Assembly (NCBI GenBank): GCA_951813255.1
Contig: OX638353.1
Location: 1,488,001 to 1,552,000, forward strand
Reading direction: 5' to 3'
Length of the DNA: 64,000 bases
DNA from: an uncultured Dehalococcoidia bacterium
Lineage (GTDB): Bacteria; Chloroflexota; Dehalococcoidia; Lucifugimonadales; JAAXIE01
Part shown: positions 24,926 through 32,603 of the stretch, piece after piece
How the letters are laid out: each line of letters opens with the position of its first letter
Position numbering within the stretch: position 1 is the first letter of the stretch
Notes under the pieces: model-generated
What the model was told of the DNA's origin: nothing
The model's input: the letters and a program-made list of their open reading frames with translations, nothing else
The model's database searches: none
Position numbers and translations under genes: made by a program

Positions 24926-26920
24926 TCAGTCGGACCCAACAGGTGAAGGTACGCGACGCGCGACCGGTGTGCGCACAGTGCTGGTAGCTGGCGCCCTTTG
25001 TGGCCAAAGAGCGATGACCGTTCCCAGCACCATCACTGGCCCGGCTATCCATATCCACCATATCATCGGGTTGACGAAGATGCGGAAGCCTGCGCCACCG
25101 TCCTCCTGCAGGCTGCTGGGCACCACGTACAGGTCCTCCACGGGGGTGGAGCGTATCGCTGCCTGCGTCGAGGACATCTCGAAGGTGGGATAGAAGTCCC
25201 GCCTAGCTTCCAAACTCGCCAATGGAGCGCCATCACGGTAGGCGGTCAGCAAGAACCGGCTCTCCGAGCGATCGGAAAAGAACTGGGTCGTTGTAGTCAG
25301 GAACTCAACCTCGTAGTCATCAATGGCGATGCGTTCGCCTGGAAGGAGCACCACATCCCGCTGAACGCCGTAAAATGAGGAGCCCACAATCCCCAAGGCA
25401 ACCAGCACGATGGACAGGTGCACCACGTAGCCTCCGTACCGGGGCCGGTTGCCGGTGATCAGCCGGACGAACGCACTTGCCGGGTTGTCTCCCCCTCTCA
25501 TGCGGGTCCGAGTTCCCCGCCCCCACTCTAGGAGAATGCCGAAAGCAACGAAGGCGCACAGGCCGAAACCAGCCAAGGCGTAGACCTTGTGCACTCCCAC
25601 CAAGGCCAGCACCAGCACTAGTGCAAGGGCCGCAACCGCCGGTACAGCCACATTACGTACCAGATTTCGTATGGTGCCCCGTCTCCACGGCAAGAAGGGA
25701 CCTACGCCCATCAAGAATATCAATGCCAGAAGCAGAGGACCGTTCACCTGGTTGTAGAAGGGAGCGCCCACGGTAATGGTCTGGCCTTGGAATATCTCGG
25801 AAACGAGCGGGAATATAACCCCCCACATGGTGACGAAGGCGATGCCAAGCAACATCAGGTTGTTCAGGAGAAAAGCGGCCTCCCGCGACAAGCTGCTCTC
25901 CAGGTTCTGGGCGCTCTTTAGGCTGTTGTATCGCCACAGGAACAGGCCGAAGGGCGCGACCGCACCAATCCCCAAGAATACCAAGAATACCAGTCCCAAA
26001 TCAGAGGCGCCGAAGGAGTGGACCGACGGCACCGGTCCGCCACGGTTGATGAACATACCAAACAGGGAAAGAGCGAAGCTGATATTGATGAGAGCTATGT
26101 TCCACATGCGGAACATGCCTCGCCGCTTCTGCACCATGATCGAGTGGATGAAGGCGGTCAGCCCCAGCCAGGGCATCAGCGCCGCGTTCTCCACGGGGTC
26201 CCATGCCCAGTATCCACCCCAGCCCAGAATGGTGTACGCCCACCACGAGCCCAGCAGCAGCCCGACGCCCAGCACTACCCAGGAGACAATGCCCCATACA
26301 CGCCCACCGTCCACCCATTCATCCGCGGCCTTACCAGCCAGTAAAGCGCCAGCCGCCAGCGAGAAGGGTATGGTCACGGCCACCAATCCGGACATCAGCA
26401 TGGGCGGGTGGATGAACATGCCGAAGTGCACCAGAAGCGGGTTGATGCCTTGGCCGTCGGGAGGCACGAAATCGAGGCGGTCGAAGGGATTTGCCATGAT
26501 CGTGGTGACAGCCAGGAAGAATGTCAGCACGAGCATCATCACCGCGGTGGCATGAGGCATGCTGTCTTTCAGCTTGGCGGGTGACCACACCACAGCCAGT
26601 GAGCACAGCACACTCAGCACCGTGGCGATGAAGAGCAACGAGCCTTCATTGCCCGCATAGAAGGCTACCCACGTATAGATGCGTGGCATGGCTAGGTTGC
26701 TGTGTTCGGCTACATAGGACACCTCGAAGTCGTGGGCAAGAAAAGCTGCCACCAAGCCCACCGTCGCCACCATCAAAGAGAGAGCCGCCAGGTACACCGC
26801 ATGACGCGCGCTCTCAATCAGCGGAGGCAGCCCCTTCCACGCACCCAATAAGGAGCCCACTGCTGAGTACGACGAAAGGGCGAATGCACAAAGCAGTGCA
26901 ATAGAGCCTAGGTCTGCCAT
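24926..26920 (-). CDS. ccmF: Cytochrome c heme lyase subunit CcmF
   Basis: This 664-residue polytopic membrane protein is the CcmF/NrfE heme lyase subunit, which attaches heme to CxxCH motifs of exported cytochromes. The tryptophan-rich heme-handling motif is clear (LGWGGYWAWDPVENAALMPW), with conserved His residues in flanking helices (HPPMLMSG, HSIMVQKR). About 14-15 membrane segments are predicted by eye, and a large periplasmic loop lies near the C-terminus. It begins 3 bases before the CcmH stop and sits between CcmH and the CcmI-like gene, directly downstream of the multiheme Alternative Complex III genes that need it. CcmABC and CcmE are not in this window. Confidence 0.95.
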   Translation of the reverse strand: MADLGSIALLCAFALSSYSAVGSLLGAWKGLPPLIESARHAVYLAALSLMVATVGLVAAFLAHDFEVSYVAEHSNLAMPRIYTWVAFYAGNEGSLLFIATVLSVLCSLAVVWSPAKLKDSMPHATAVMMLVLTFFLAVTTIMANPFDRLDFVPPDGQGINPLLVHFGMFIHPPMLMSGLVAVTIPFSLAAGALLAGKAADEWVDGGRVWGIVSWVVLGVGLLLGSWWAYTILGWGGYWAWDPVENAALMPWLGLTAFIHSIMVQKRRGMFRMWNIALINISFALSLFGMFINRGGPVPSVHSFGASDLGLVFLVFLGIGAVAPFGLFLWRYNSLKSAQNLESSLSREAAFLLNNLMLLGIAFVTMWGVIFPLVSEIFQGQTITVGAPFYNQVNGPLLLALIFLMGVGPFLPWRRGTIRNLVRNVAVPAVAALALVLVLALVGVHKVYALAGFGLCAFVAFGILLEWGRGTRTRMRGGDNPASAFVRLITGNRPRYGGYVVHLSIVLVALGIVGSSFYGVQRDVVLLPGERIAIDDYEVEFLTTTTQFFSDRSESRFLLTAYRDGAPLASLEARRDFYPTFEMSSTQAAIRSTPVEDLYVVPSSLQEDGGAGFRIFVNPMIWWIWIAGPVMVLGTVIALWPQRAPATSTVRTPVARRVPSPVGSD

Positions 26921-26923
26921 GTC

Positions 26924-27463
26924 CTATACATCCCCCCCGTCCGATGGCGGAACTACTGCACTGGTATCTGAAGGCGCGCGTCCCAAGTCACGGTCTACCC
27001 GGTCCATATACTGTTCCAAGTCTGTGTCGGGGTCCGGCCGGTCAGGTCTTCGCCGCATCGCCCTGATCACCAGGTAAAGCGCGGTGCCACCGCCAAGTAT
27101 GCCAACCAACGGCAACACCCATGCCAGCAGAGTGAATCCTGCCTTGGGGGGTTCGGCTAGCACGCCCTCATAGCGTTCCGCGAAATAGTCCAAGATCTCC
27201 TGTCGGCTCCAGCCCTCCGCCAACTTCTCCCTGACCAGCTCTCTCATCTGAGCGGCTTGGGCCACTTGGGCTTGTCCGATGGTCTTGCCAGGGCACGAAG
27301 GGCAGATGAGGCTCTCATCGAGCGATTGCGCCTCAGCCTCAAGTTGCTCGGCGGTCAGGAACTGAGACGCGTCACGCGAGGAGTTACTACAAGCGCCCAC
27401 GAGTACCAGCAGAACAGCAACGGTGGTACACAGATACGCGAGGCGCCAAAATGAACGACACAC
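26924..27463 (-). CDS. ccmH: Cytochrome c maturation protein CcmH/CcmL
   Basis: This 179-residue protein begins at GTG 27463 with a lipoprotein-type signal (LLVLVGACSNSS). The CcmH domain carries the redox motif LICPSCPGKTIGQ, an LxCxxC type thiol pair, followed by the helical bundle (QMRELVREKLAEGWSRQEILDYF) and a C-terminal membrane helix (TLLAWVLPLVGILGGGTALYLVI). It keeps apocytochrome cysteines reduced for CcmF. The tail after the helix is acidic and Arg-rich. Its stop is 3 bases from the CcmF start, and a small palindrome lies between it and the cytochrome gene upstream. A lipid anchor on this protein is unusual but plausible. Confidence 0.92.
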   Translation of the reverse strand: MCRSFWRLAYLCTTVAVLLVLVGACSNSSRDASQFLTAEQLEAEAQSLDESLICPSCPGKTIGQAQVAQAAQMRELVREKLAEGWSRQEILDYFAERYEGVLAEPPKAGFTLLAWVLPLVGILGGGTALYLVIRAMRRRPDRPDPDTDLEQYMDRVDRDLGRAPSDTSAVVPPSDGGDV

Positions 27464-27483
27464 AGCAATCGAGCCATTTCTAG

Positions 27484-27502
27484 AAAATCAGGCTAAGCCT
27501 GA
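27484..27502 (-). terminator. Possible weak terminator or processing hairpin after the cytochrome operon
   Basis: On the minus strand TCAGGCT-T-AGCCTGA is followed by TTTT. The stem is only 5 pairs with a 5-base loop, so termination would be partial. It lies between the diheme cytochrome gene and ccmH and could reduce ccm expression relative to the complex. Confidence 0.3.
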
Positions 27503-27559
27503 CCTCATAGTGCATGCACCTAGGGAGGCTGTCCAGTCATAGACCCCGCACCCGGTCAG

Positions 27560-28387
27560 CTATTGCAGGGTCAACAGGAATTGCACCAACTCGTCGTACT
27601 CCTCAGCCTCCATAGTGCCACTGACATCAAGGGGCATCAGAGTTGGTATGTCACACGCGCCGGTCGGGCAATCGGGCGCAATGAAGGCATTGGGGTCCAG
27701 TATCGACTCCCGAATGTACTCTTCTGCGCTCTGGCCGGGCACTCTAGTAGCGGCGACCGTTGCGATATTACTGAGATCCGGGCCCACATTGCCGACCGCT
27801 CCATCGACTCCTTCGAGCGCGTGGCAGGCAGCACACCCTTTCGCAACAAACAGTCCCTCGGGTCCCTCTGGAACATCAAGGGGTTCCATAGTACGAACGT
27901 GGCCAATTACGAGGTCAATCTCATACGGACTGAGAAGCTTCTTAAAGGCCGGCATAACTGTAACTTGGTTCTCCAACACGATGCCGTTATTCACGTAGTC
28001 CAATATGGTCTCATCGGCCAAGCTCGCTTGAATGGTAGTCAGGTCGGCAGGGACTTTCGCTTCGTAACCGTAACGGCTCTCCATGATGCGCAGCACATTG
28101 CCGTCACCCTGGCCTTCCAAGCCATGGCACATCGAGCAGTTGGTGACAAACAGTTGGTGCCCATCGCCCAGGGGCTCGATGGGGTCGAACCACGCCACGG
28201 CACTCTCCGGCGGGGAAAGACGTGGAGGTTCTTGGGAACCCCACGAATCCTGGTAGTGCATCTCGTAGAAGATGTCCACTGGATACGAACCAGACGAGCA
28301 GCCAAAGGCTGCCAACGCCAGAACCAGTGCGGCGGCAGCCAAGAGACGCACTCCCGGCAAGCGCATATGCCCGACCCGATTGATCAC
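27560..28387 (-). CDS. actE: ActE-like diheme cytochrome c lipoprotein of Alternative Complex III
   Basis: This 275-residue lipoprotein (LALAAFGCSS, lipid Cys30) has two cytochrome c domains, CSMCH at 84-88 and CAACH at 185-189, with nearby Met residues as candidate axial ligands (VMPAFKK; TLMPLDVSG). ActE passes electrons from Alternative Complex III to the terminal oxidase or a soluble carrier on the outer face of the membrane. Characterised ActE proteins are, to my knowledge, monoheme; the second domain here, with NVGPDLSNIA, resembles cytochrome domains of oxidase subunit II. The GTG start overlaps the ActD stop by 4 bases. It is the last act gene before the ccm cluster. Confidence 0.88.
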   Translation of the reverse strand: MINRVGHMRLPGVRLLAAAALVLALAAFGCSSGSYPVDIFYEMHYQDSWGSQEPPRLSPPESAVAWFDPIEPLGDGHQLFVTNCSMCHGLEGQGDGNVLRIMESRYGYEAKVPADLTTIQASLADETILDYVNNGIVLENQVTVMPAFKKLLSPYEIDLVIGHVRTMEPLDVPEGPEGLFVAKGCAACHALEGVDGAVGNVGPDLSNIATVAATRVPGQSAEEYIRESILDPNAFIAPDCPTGACDIPTLMPLDVSGTMEAEEYDELVQFLLTLQ

Positions 28388-28917
28388 CGACTACCACCCG
28401 AAGTACCGGGCTCTTCCCGTTTCACTTCAACGGCTCCGGCTTGGGTAAGCGCCTGCTCCACTCGGGGCACCTGCCCCTCTTCGCACTCCACCAGGACGCC
28501 TATCAGGCCATCAGTGATACGGTTGTCGTACAACCCCAGCCTGAGCCGTGGCAGGCGCGACTCGAAAATGATGCCAATAACGGTGAACAGGATCGCACCC
28601 AACAGCGTAGCCTCATAGCTGATGATTGCCATTGGGGGCAAGGCAAGAATGGGCTTTCCACCCGTAACCAGCGGGTAGGCCATCTGAGTCATGGAGGTCA
28701 GCAGAATCCCAGCAGTGAGGCCGCATATGGCCCCTGCCAAGGGAAACACATATAAACGGTGCCTGCTGTGCCTCTCGCCGAACGCCCCCTCCGGATACGG
28801 GGAACCCGTCAGAAAGTCGAACTCCTCATTGCTGAGGCCAGCTTCCTTCAAGGCGTCTCCCGCCTCGGCTGCGTAGTTGGCGTCCTCGTACAGACCTAAG
28901 ACTGCTTGCTTTGCCAT
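28384..28917 (-). CDS. actD: ActD-like membrane subunit of Alternative Complex III
   Basis: This protein of about 177 residues matches the ActD/DUF3341 family: an N-terminal cytoplasmic domain (AVLGLYEDANYAAEAGDALKEAG), the characteristic FDFLTGSPYPEGAFGE stretch, two membrane helices (FPLAGAICGLTAGILLTSM and a second near 100-120) and a C-terminal globular part. I chose ATG 28917 (MAKQAVLG) because AGGAG lies 8 bases upstream and the family begins there. It overlaps the next gene by 4 bases. In the complex ActD is a structural subunit that holds the NrfD-type subunits; it has no cofactor. Confidence 0.92.
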   Translation of the reverse strand: MAKQAVLGLYEDANYAAEAGDALKEAGLSNEEFDFLTGSPYPEGAFGERHSRHRLYVFPLAGAICGLTAGILLTSMTQMAYPLVTGGKPILALPPMAIISYEATLLGAILFTVIGIIFESRLPRLRLGLYDNRITDGLIGVLVECEEGQVPRVEQALTQAGAVEVKREEPGTSGGSR

Positions 28918-28948
28918 CTCGTTTACTCCTGGGAGCGCACTACGCCCC

Positions 28949-30325
28949 TCACTCCTCGCGGACCACGGCCGGCACTGTCCGCCGGCCAATTTGAATCTCG
29001 TCCCTCAGGATCTCCCCTTCCTTGATGTCGTACAGGGGTATTAGAGGGAATATCTTGGCGAATATCAGCATCAGCATGGACACCAAGGCAAAGGTGCCTC
29101 CGATGATGGTGATCTCAATAGCACTGGGTGCGTAATCGGTCCAGTTGAAATTCAGCACCTGTTTCTTGGACATGGCAGGGATAAAGAGCACCAACCTCTC
29201 GAGCCACATGCCGATATTGACAAGTATGCACGTGAACAGCATCCACCATGCGTTTCGTCTAACGCTCTTGATGAGCCACATGCCCACAGGAACGAAGTAC
29301 GTTGTGACAATGAATACGATAAAGAGGAAGTTCCAAGGCCACTCGCTCGCCAGCATATGCTTGATGGCGATTTCGTCTCCCTCCTGCCCATAGAGTCCGA
29401 ATACAAACTCCAAGGTGAAGAAGAAGAACCACCCGGTCGCCACCACTATGAGAAGTCGCGCCAAGGAATCGAAGTGCTCAGGCCGGATGTAATCCTTCCA
29501 ATCGAAGAGCCAGCGCATCACAATCATAACGATGACAACCGCCGACACACCGGAGTGCACTGCGCCAATCACGAAATACGGAGCGAAGACGGTGTTGTGC
29601 CAGCTAGTCATCGACATGGCCATGCCGAAGTCCCATGACACGATGCTGTGCACCGAGACGAACACAGGCAGGATCAGGGCTGACAGCAGGAAACCTGCGA
29701 TTATCTGCAGTTTCCACTGGCGTGGATTGCCCCGCCAGCCCAGCGCCAGGATCGAATATATCTTCCTCCGCGTCCCAGTGCTCCGGTCGCGTATGACCGC
29801 GAGGTCGGGTATCAGCGCCACATACACGAACATGGTGCTGCAACTCAGATACGTCAGGACCGCCGCAGGGTCCCACACCAGCGGAGACCGGATATTGGGG
29901 TAGATCCCTCGGGACAAGTCATAGGGGAAAGCCCAATACAGAATGCGCCACGGGCGCCCCGTGTGAATCAGAGGCATCATCAGCGCCGTCATCAGGGAGA
30001 AGATGGTCAGCACTTCAGCAGCCCGCGTCGCAGGCCGGCGCCATTCCGCCTTGGACAGCCTGAGGATGGCCGATAGCATCACGCCAGCGTGACTGATGCC
30101 TATCCAGAAGACGAAGTTGGTGATGAAGAAGCCCCACATCACAGGCCGGTTAAGTCCGGTCATGCCCAGACCCTCCCAGAACATCAGCCCAGTGGCAGCA
30201 GCGGCTCCCAGCACGATCAACCCCAACACACCCACCAGTATCCAGTACTTCGTGGGGTGTTCGAACAGAGGACGCAGCAGGTCCCTGTTTATCTGAGGAT
30301 CGCTAAGGGGTCGCCCTTCTTGCAT
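28949..30325 (-). CDS. NrfD-type quinol-oxidising membrane subunit of Alternative Complex III (ActF/ActC-like)
   Basis: This 458-residue integral membrane protein belongs to the NrfD/polysulphide reductase family, with roughly ten helices (for example WILVGVLGLIVLGAAAATGL and VMLSAILRLSKAEWRRP, the latter typical of NrfD). It is one of two NrfD proteins in this operon, which corresponds to the ActC and ActF pair that oxidise menaquinol and possibly move protons. I infer ActF because the other copy directly follows the iron-sulphur subunit. It starts with ATG behind AGGAAAAAG-like spacing and lies 27 bases after its paralogue's stop. Confidence 0.9.
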   Translation of the reverse strand: MQEGRPLSDPQINRDLLRPLFEHPTKYWILVGVLGLIVLGAAAATGLMFWEGLGMTGLNRPVMWGFFITNFVFWIGISHAGVMLSAILRLSKAEWRRPATRAAEVLTIFSLMTALMMPLIHTGRPWRILYWAFPYDLSRGIYPNIRSPLVWDPAAVLTYLSCSTMFVYVALIPDLAVIRDRSTGTRRKIYSILALGWRGNPRQWKLQIIAGFLLSALILPVFVSVHSIVSWDFGMAMSMTSWHNTVFAPYFVIGAVHSGVSAVVIVMIVMRWLFDWKDYIRPEHFDSLARLLIVVATGWFFFFTLEFVFGLYGQEGDEIAIKHMLASEWPWNFLFIVFIVTTYFVPVGMWLIKSVRRNAWWMLFTCILVNIGMWLERLVLFIPAMSKKQVLNFNWTDYAPSAIEITIIGGTFALVSMLMLIFAKIFPLIPLYDIKEGEILRDEIQIGRRTVPAVVREE

Positions 30326-30352
30326 CTTTTTCCTACCTGTCTCCCCGGCTCC

Positions 30353-31792
30353 CTATTCGGGCTTCCCAAGCACAAGATAACGTCCACGTAAGAGAGGCCT
30401 CATCACCTGGTAGAGCAACCCCTCCTTGATCTCCCAGACCGACAGCACAGGCAGTAGCCGGGTGCCCAACAGGAATATAAGCAGTGCGCCAGAGATACCA
30501 CCGAGGATCAACAGGATATCGAGAGCTCCCGGCCAGATGGCCGCCAGCTCCTCGGGATGTGACGCGCGCGTATCGACGATGGAATGCACGCCCAAGTCCG
30601 TAATGGACGAGGCGGGGACGTAAAAGCGGATCATCATGAAGAGGGTGCCCACCAAAATGAAGCACGCGGCAATGGTGGGGCCGATGACACACCGCCTGAC
30701 ATGGTTCCATATCAACATGCCGAAGGGGATCAGGAAATTACCGAACATGTTCAGGTAGAAGGGGAGGGCGTACGTCCCCACCATCAGGAATTTGACATTC
30801 TCCTGCTCTTCAGGCTTGCGTCCGTACCAGAAGGTATTGAACTCAGCGAACCAGAAGTAGCCCCAAAGCAGCGACATCGCCAGCAGCAACTTGCTGCATG
30901 ACCAGAAGAAGTCCCTGCCTATGTATTCGCGGTACCCGCACCATGTGCGCAGAATGAAGGCGGTCACCACCACGGCAGCCAACCCCGATTGCAGTCCTGC
31001 CAGAGCGTGGTGGGCCGGCATGATGGCGTCGATCCAGCCCGGCACCATGGCCAGAGAAAAGTCGGCAGACACCAGCATGTGCACAAAGATCAGCATCATG
31101 AAGTAGAGGGCGCCGAGAATAGCCAGCAGGCCTTTGTGGACGGCCCACTGCCTCTCCGTGCCGCGCCAGTGCTTGACCAAGCCCGTGTAGAGCAGAGACC
31201 TTATCGGACCGGCGCCTCGCCCGCTCACTGCCGCCATGTCCGGTAACGCAGACACGTATAGGAGCGCCAGTCCGCAGACAACCAACACGATCACAGATGC
31301 AAAGTCCGCATATCCCGGGAGGGACCCATGCATCGGCACTTCGAACCAGATAGACCGCCTGCCTTCAAACGAGGGAAGCAGTGCGATGAGAGGTATGAAC
31401 ATCAGGGTGCTTAACACCCCCACCAAGGCAAACATCTCGGAAGCGCGGGATGCTGCGCGGCGAAAATGGTTCTTGGTGATGCGGAAGGCGATAGCCACCA
31501 CGGGGGCCGACCCGAACACCGTAATCAGAAACGAGAAGGTCGCTACGTAATAGCCCCAGTTGGAGCGGTCATCAAATCCGTCGGCCGCTTTGATAGCAAA
31601 CGCCACGATGCCCAGCACGAAAAGCACGCCGAGCACCAGCACAGCCAGCATGAAGGGCTGCGACGTAGTGAACACGCGACCCACCAGTTGCTGGGTCACT
31701 TCCTGTTCGCTGGCCTCGCCTCCAATAACACCATAGCCATGGGCTCCCCCATGACCATTAGCGTGGCCGTTGCTATGGCCGTTATTAGCCAT
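30353..31792 (-). CDS. NrfD-type quinol-oxidising membrane subunit of Alternative Complex III (ActC-like)
   Basis: This 479-residue polytopic NrfD-family protein begins with a His/Asn/Gly-rich cytoplasmic tail (MANNGHSNGHANGHGGAHG) and then about ten helices. Conserved elements are ITKNHFRRAASRASEMFA near the quinol site and PAHHALAGLQSGLAAVV in the middle. It overlaps the stop of the iron-sulphur subunit gene by 8 bases, as expected for ActC next to ActB. The His-rich tail repeats the GANGHG-type end of the upstream protein. It should oxidise menaquinol and pass electrons to the ActB iron-sulphur clusters. Confidence 0.92.
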   Translation of the reverse strand: MANNGHSNGHANGHGGAHGYGVIGGEASEQEVTQQLVGRVFTTSQPFMLAVLVLGVLFVLGIVAFAIKAADGFDDRSNWGYYVATFSFLITVFGSAPVVAIAFRITKNHFRRAASRASEMFALVGVLSTLMFIPLIALLPSFEGRRSIWFEVPMHGSLPGYADFASVIVLVVCGLALLYVSALPDMAAVSGRGAGPIRSLLYTGLVKHWRGTERQWAVHKGLLAILGALYFMMLIFVHMLVSADFSLAMVPGWIDAIMPAHHALAGLQSGLAAVVVTAFILRTWCGYREYIGRDFFWSCSKLLLAMSLLWGYFWFAEFNTFWYGRKPEEQENVKFLMVGTYALPFYLNMFGNFLIPFGMLIWNHVRRCVIGPTIAACFILVGTLFMMIRFYVPASSITDLGVHSIVDTRASHPEELAAIWPGALDILLILGGISGALLIFLLGTRLLPVLSVWEIKEGLLYQVMRPLLRGRYLVLGKPE

Positions 31793-32573
31793 GCCCGTTG
31801 GCGCCCTTCGCTTCGGCGTGAGAATCGATCTTCTTCAGGTAGTACAAGCTAGGCTCGGTGCCGAGCTGTTCCAGCAGCCTGTAGTGGCGGTCGTCATTCT
31901 TCAGCTTGGAAACCTTGCTGCCACCATCTTTCAAGTCGCCGAAGACTAGGGCCTCGGTGGGGCAGGCCGTTACGCAGGCCGGCGAAAGATTGCTGTCGGC
32001 CAAGTTCTCATCACTGATGTCCTGGCCACCCCGGTCCTCAATCGTGCGCTGGGCCCGGCGTATCCGGTGCACACAGAAGGTGCACTTCTCCATGATGCCC
32101 CGGAACCGTACCGTCACGTCCGGATTCAACTGGTTGCGTAGGCTCTCGGGCCATTCCGGCTTCCAGTAGTTGAAGAAGCGGACGCTGTAAGGGCAGTTGT
32201 TGGCACAATACCGCGTGCCCACGCAACGGTTGTACACCTGCACATTCAGGCCTTGGTCGTTGTGGTAGGTGGCATACACCGGGCATACCGGCTCGCAGGG
32301 AGCGTTGTCGCAGTGATGACACAGGATGGGTATGAAGCGGGCCTTCAACTCATCAAACGGCGCATCCTCCGGATTCTTGTCGTACTCCTTCGGAACTTCC
32401 CAGTAGCGCTCAATGCGTATCCACTCGTGGGCCCGTCGCTCGATATACATCTCTTCATCATTGATGGGGAGATTATTCTCCGACTGGCAGGCGATGACGC
32501 AGGCCTGGCACCCGGTGCACTTGTCCAGGTCTACAACCATTCCCCACTTGTGGTCCTTCTTGGGCGTTGTCAT
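31785..32573 (-). CDS. Iron-sulphur subunit of Alternative Complex III (ActB C-terminal half as a separate protein)
   Basis: This 262-residue ferredoxin-type protein has four cysteine clusters: CTGCQACVIACQSEN, CHHCDNAPCEPVCPV, CVGTRYCANNCPYSVRFF, and a CTFCVHRIRR...CVTACPTEALVFGD combination. It resembles DmsB/NrfC-type subunits. In several organisms ActB is one long protein joining a molybdopterin-like domain and this domain; here they are two genes 30 bases apart. It relays electrons from the NrfD subunit towards the cytochromes. No Tat signal is present; it may be exported bound to the Tat-signal-bearing ActB1. Confidence 0.93.
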   Translation of the reverse strand: MTTPKKDHKWGMVVDLDKCTGCQACVIACQSENNLPINDEEMYIERRAHEWIRIERYWEVPKEYDKNPEDAPFDELKARFIPILCHHCDNAPCEPVCPVYATYHNDQGLNVQVYNRCVGTRYCANNCPYSVRFFNYWKPEWPESLRNQLNPDVTVRFRGIMEKCTFCVHRIRRAQRTIEDRGGQDISDENLADSNLSPACVTACPTEALVFGDLKDGGSKVSKLKNDDRHYRLLEQLGTEPSLYYLKKIDSHAEAKGANGHG

Positions 32574-32603
32574 AGGCTATACCTCTCCGGCTGGCGATGG
32601 CGC

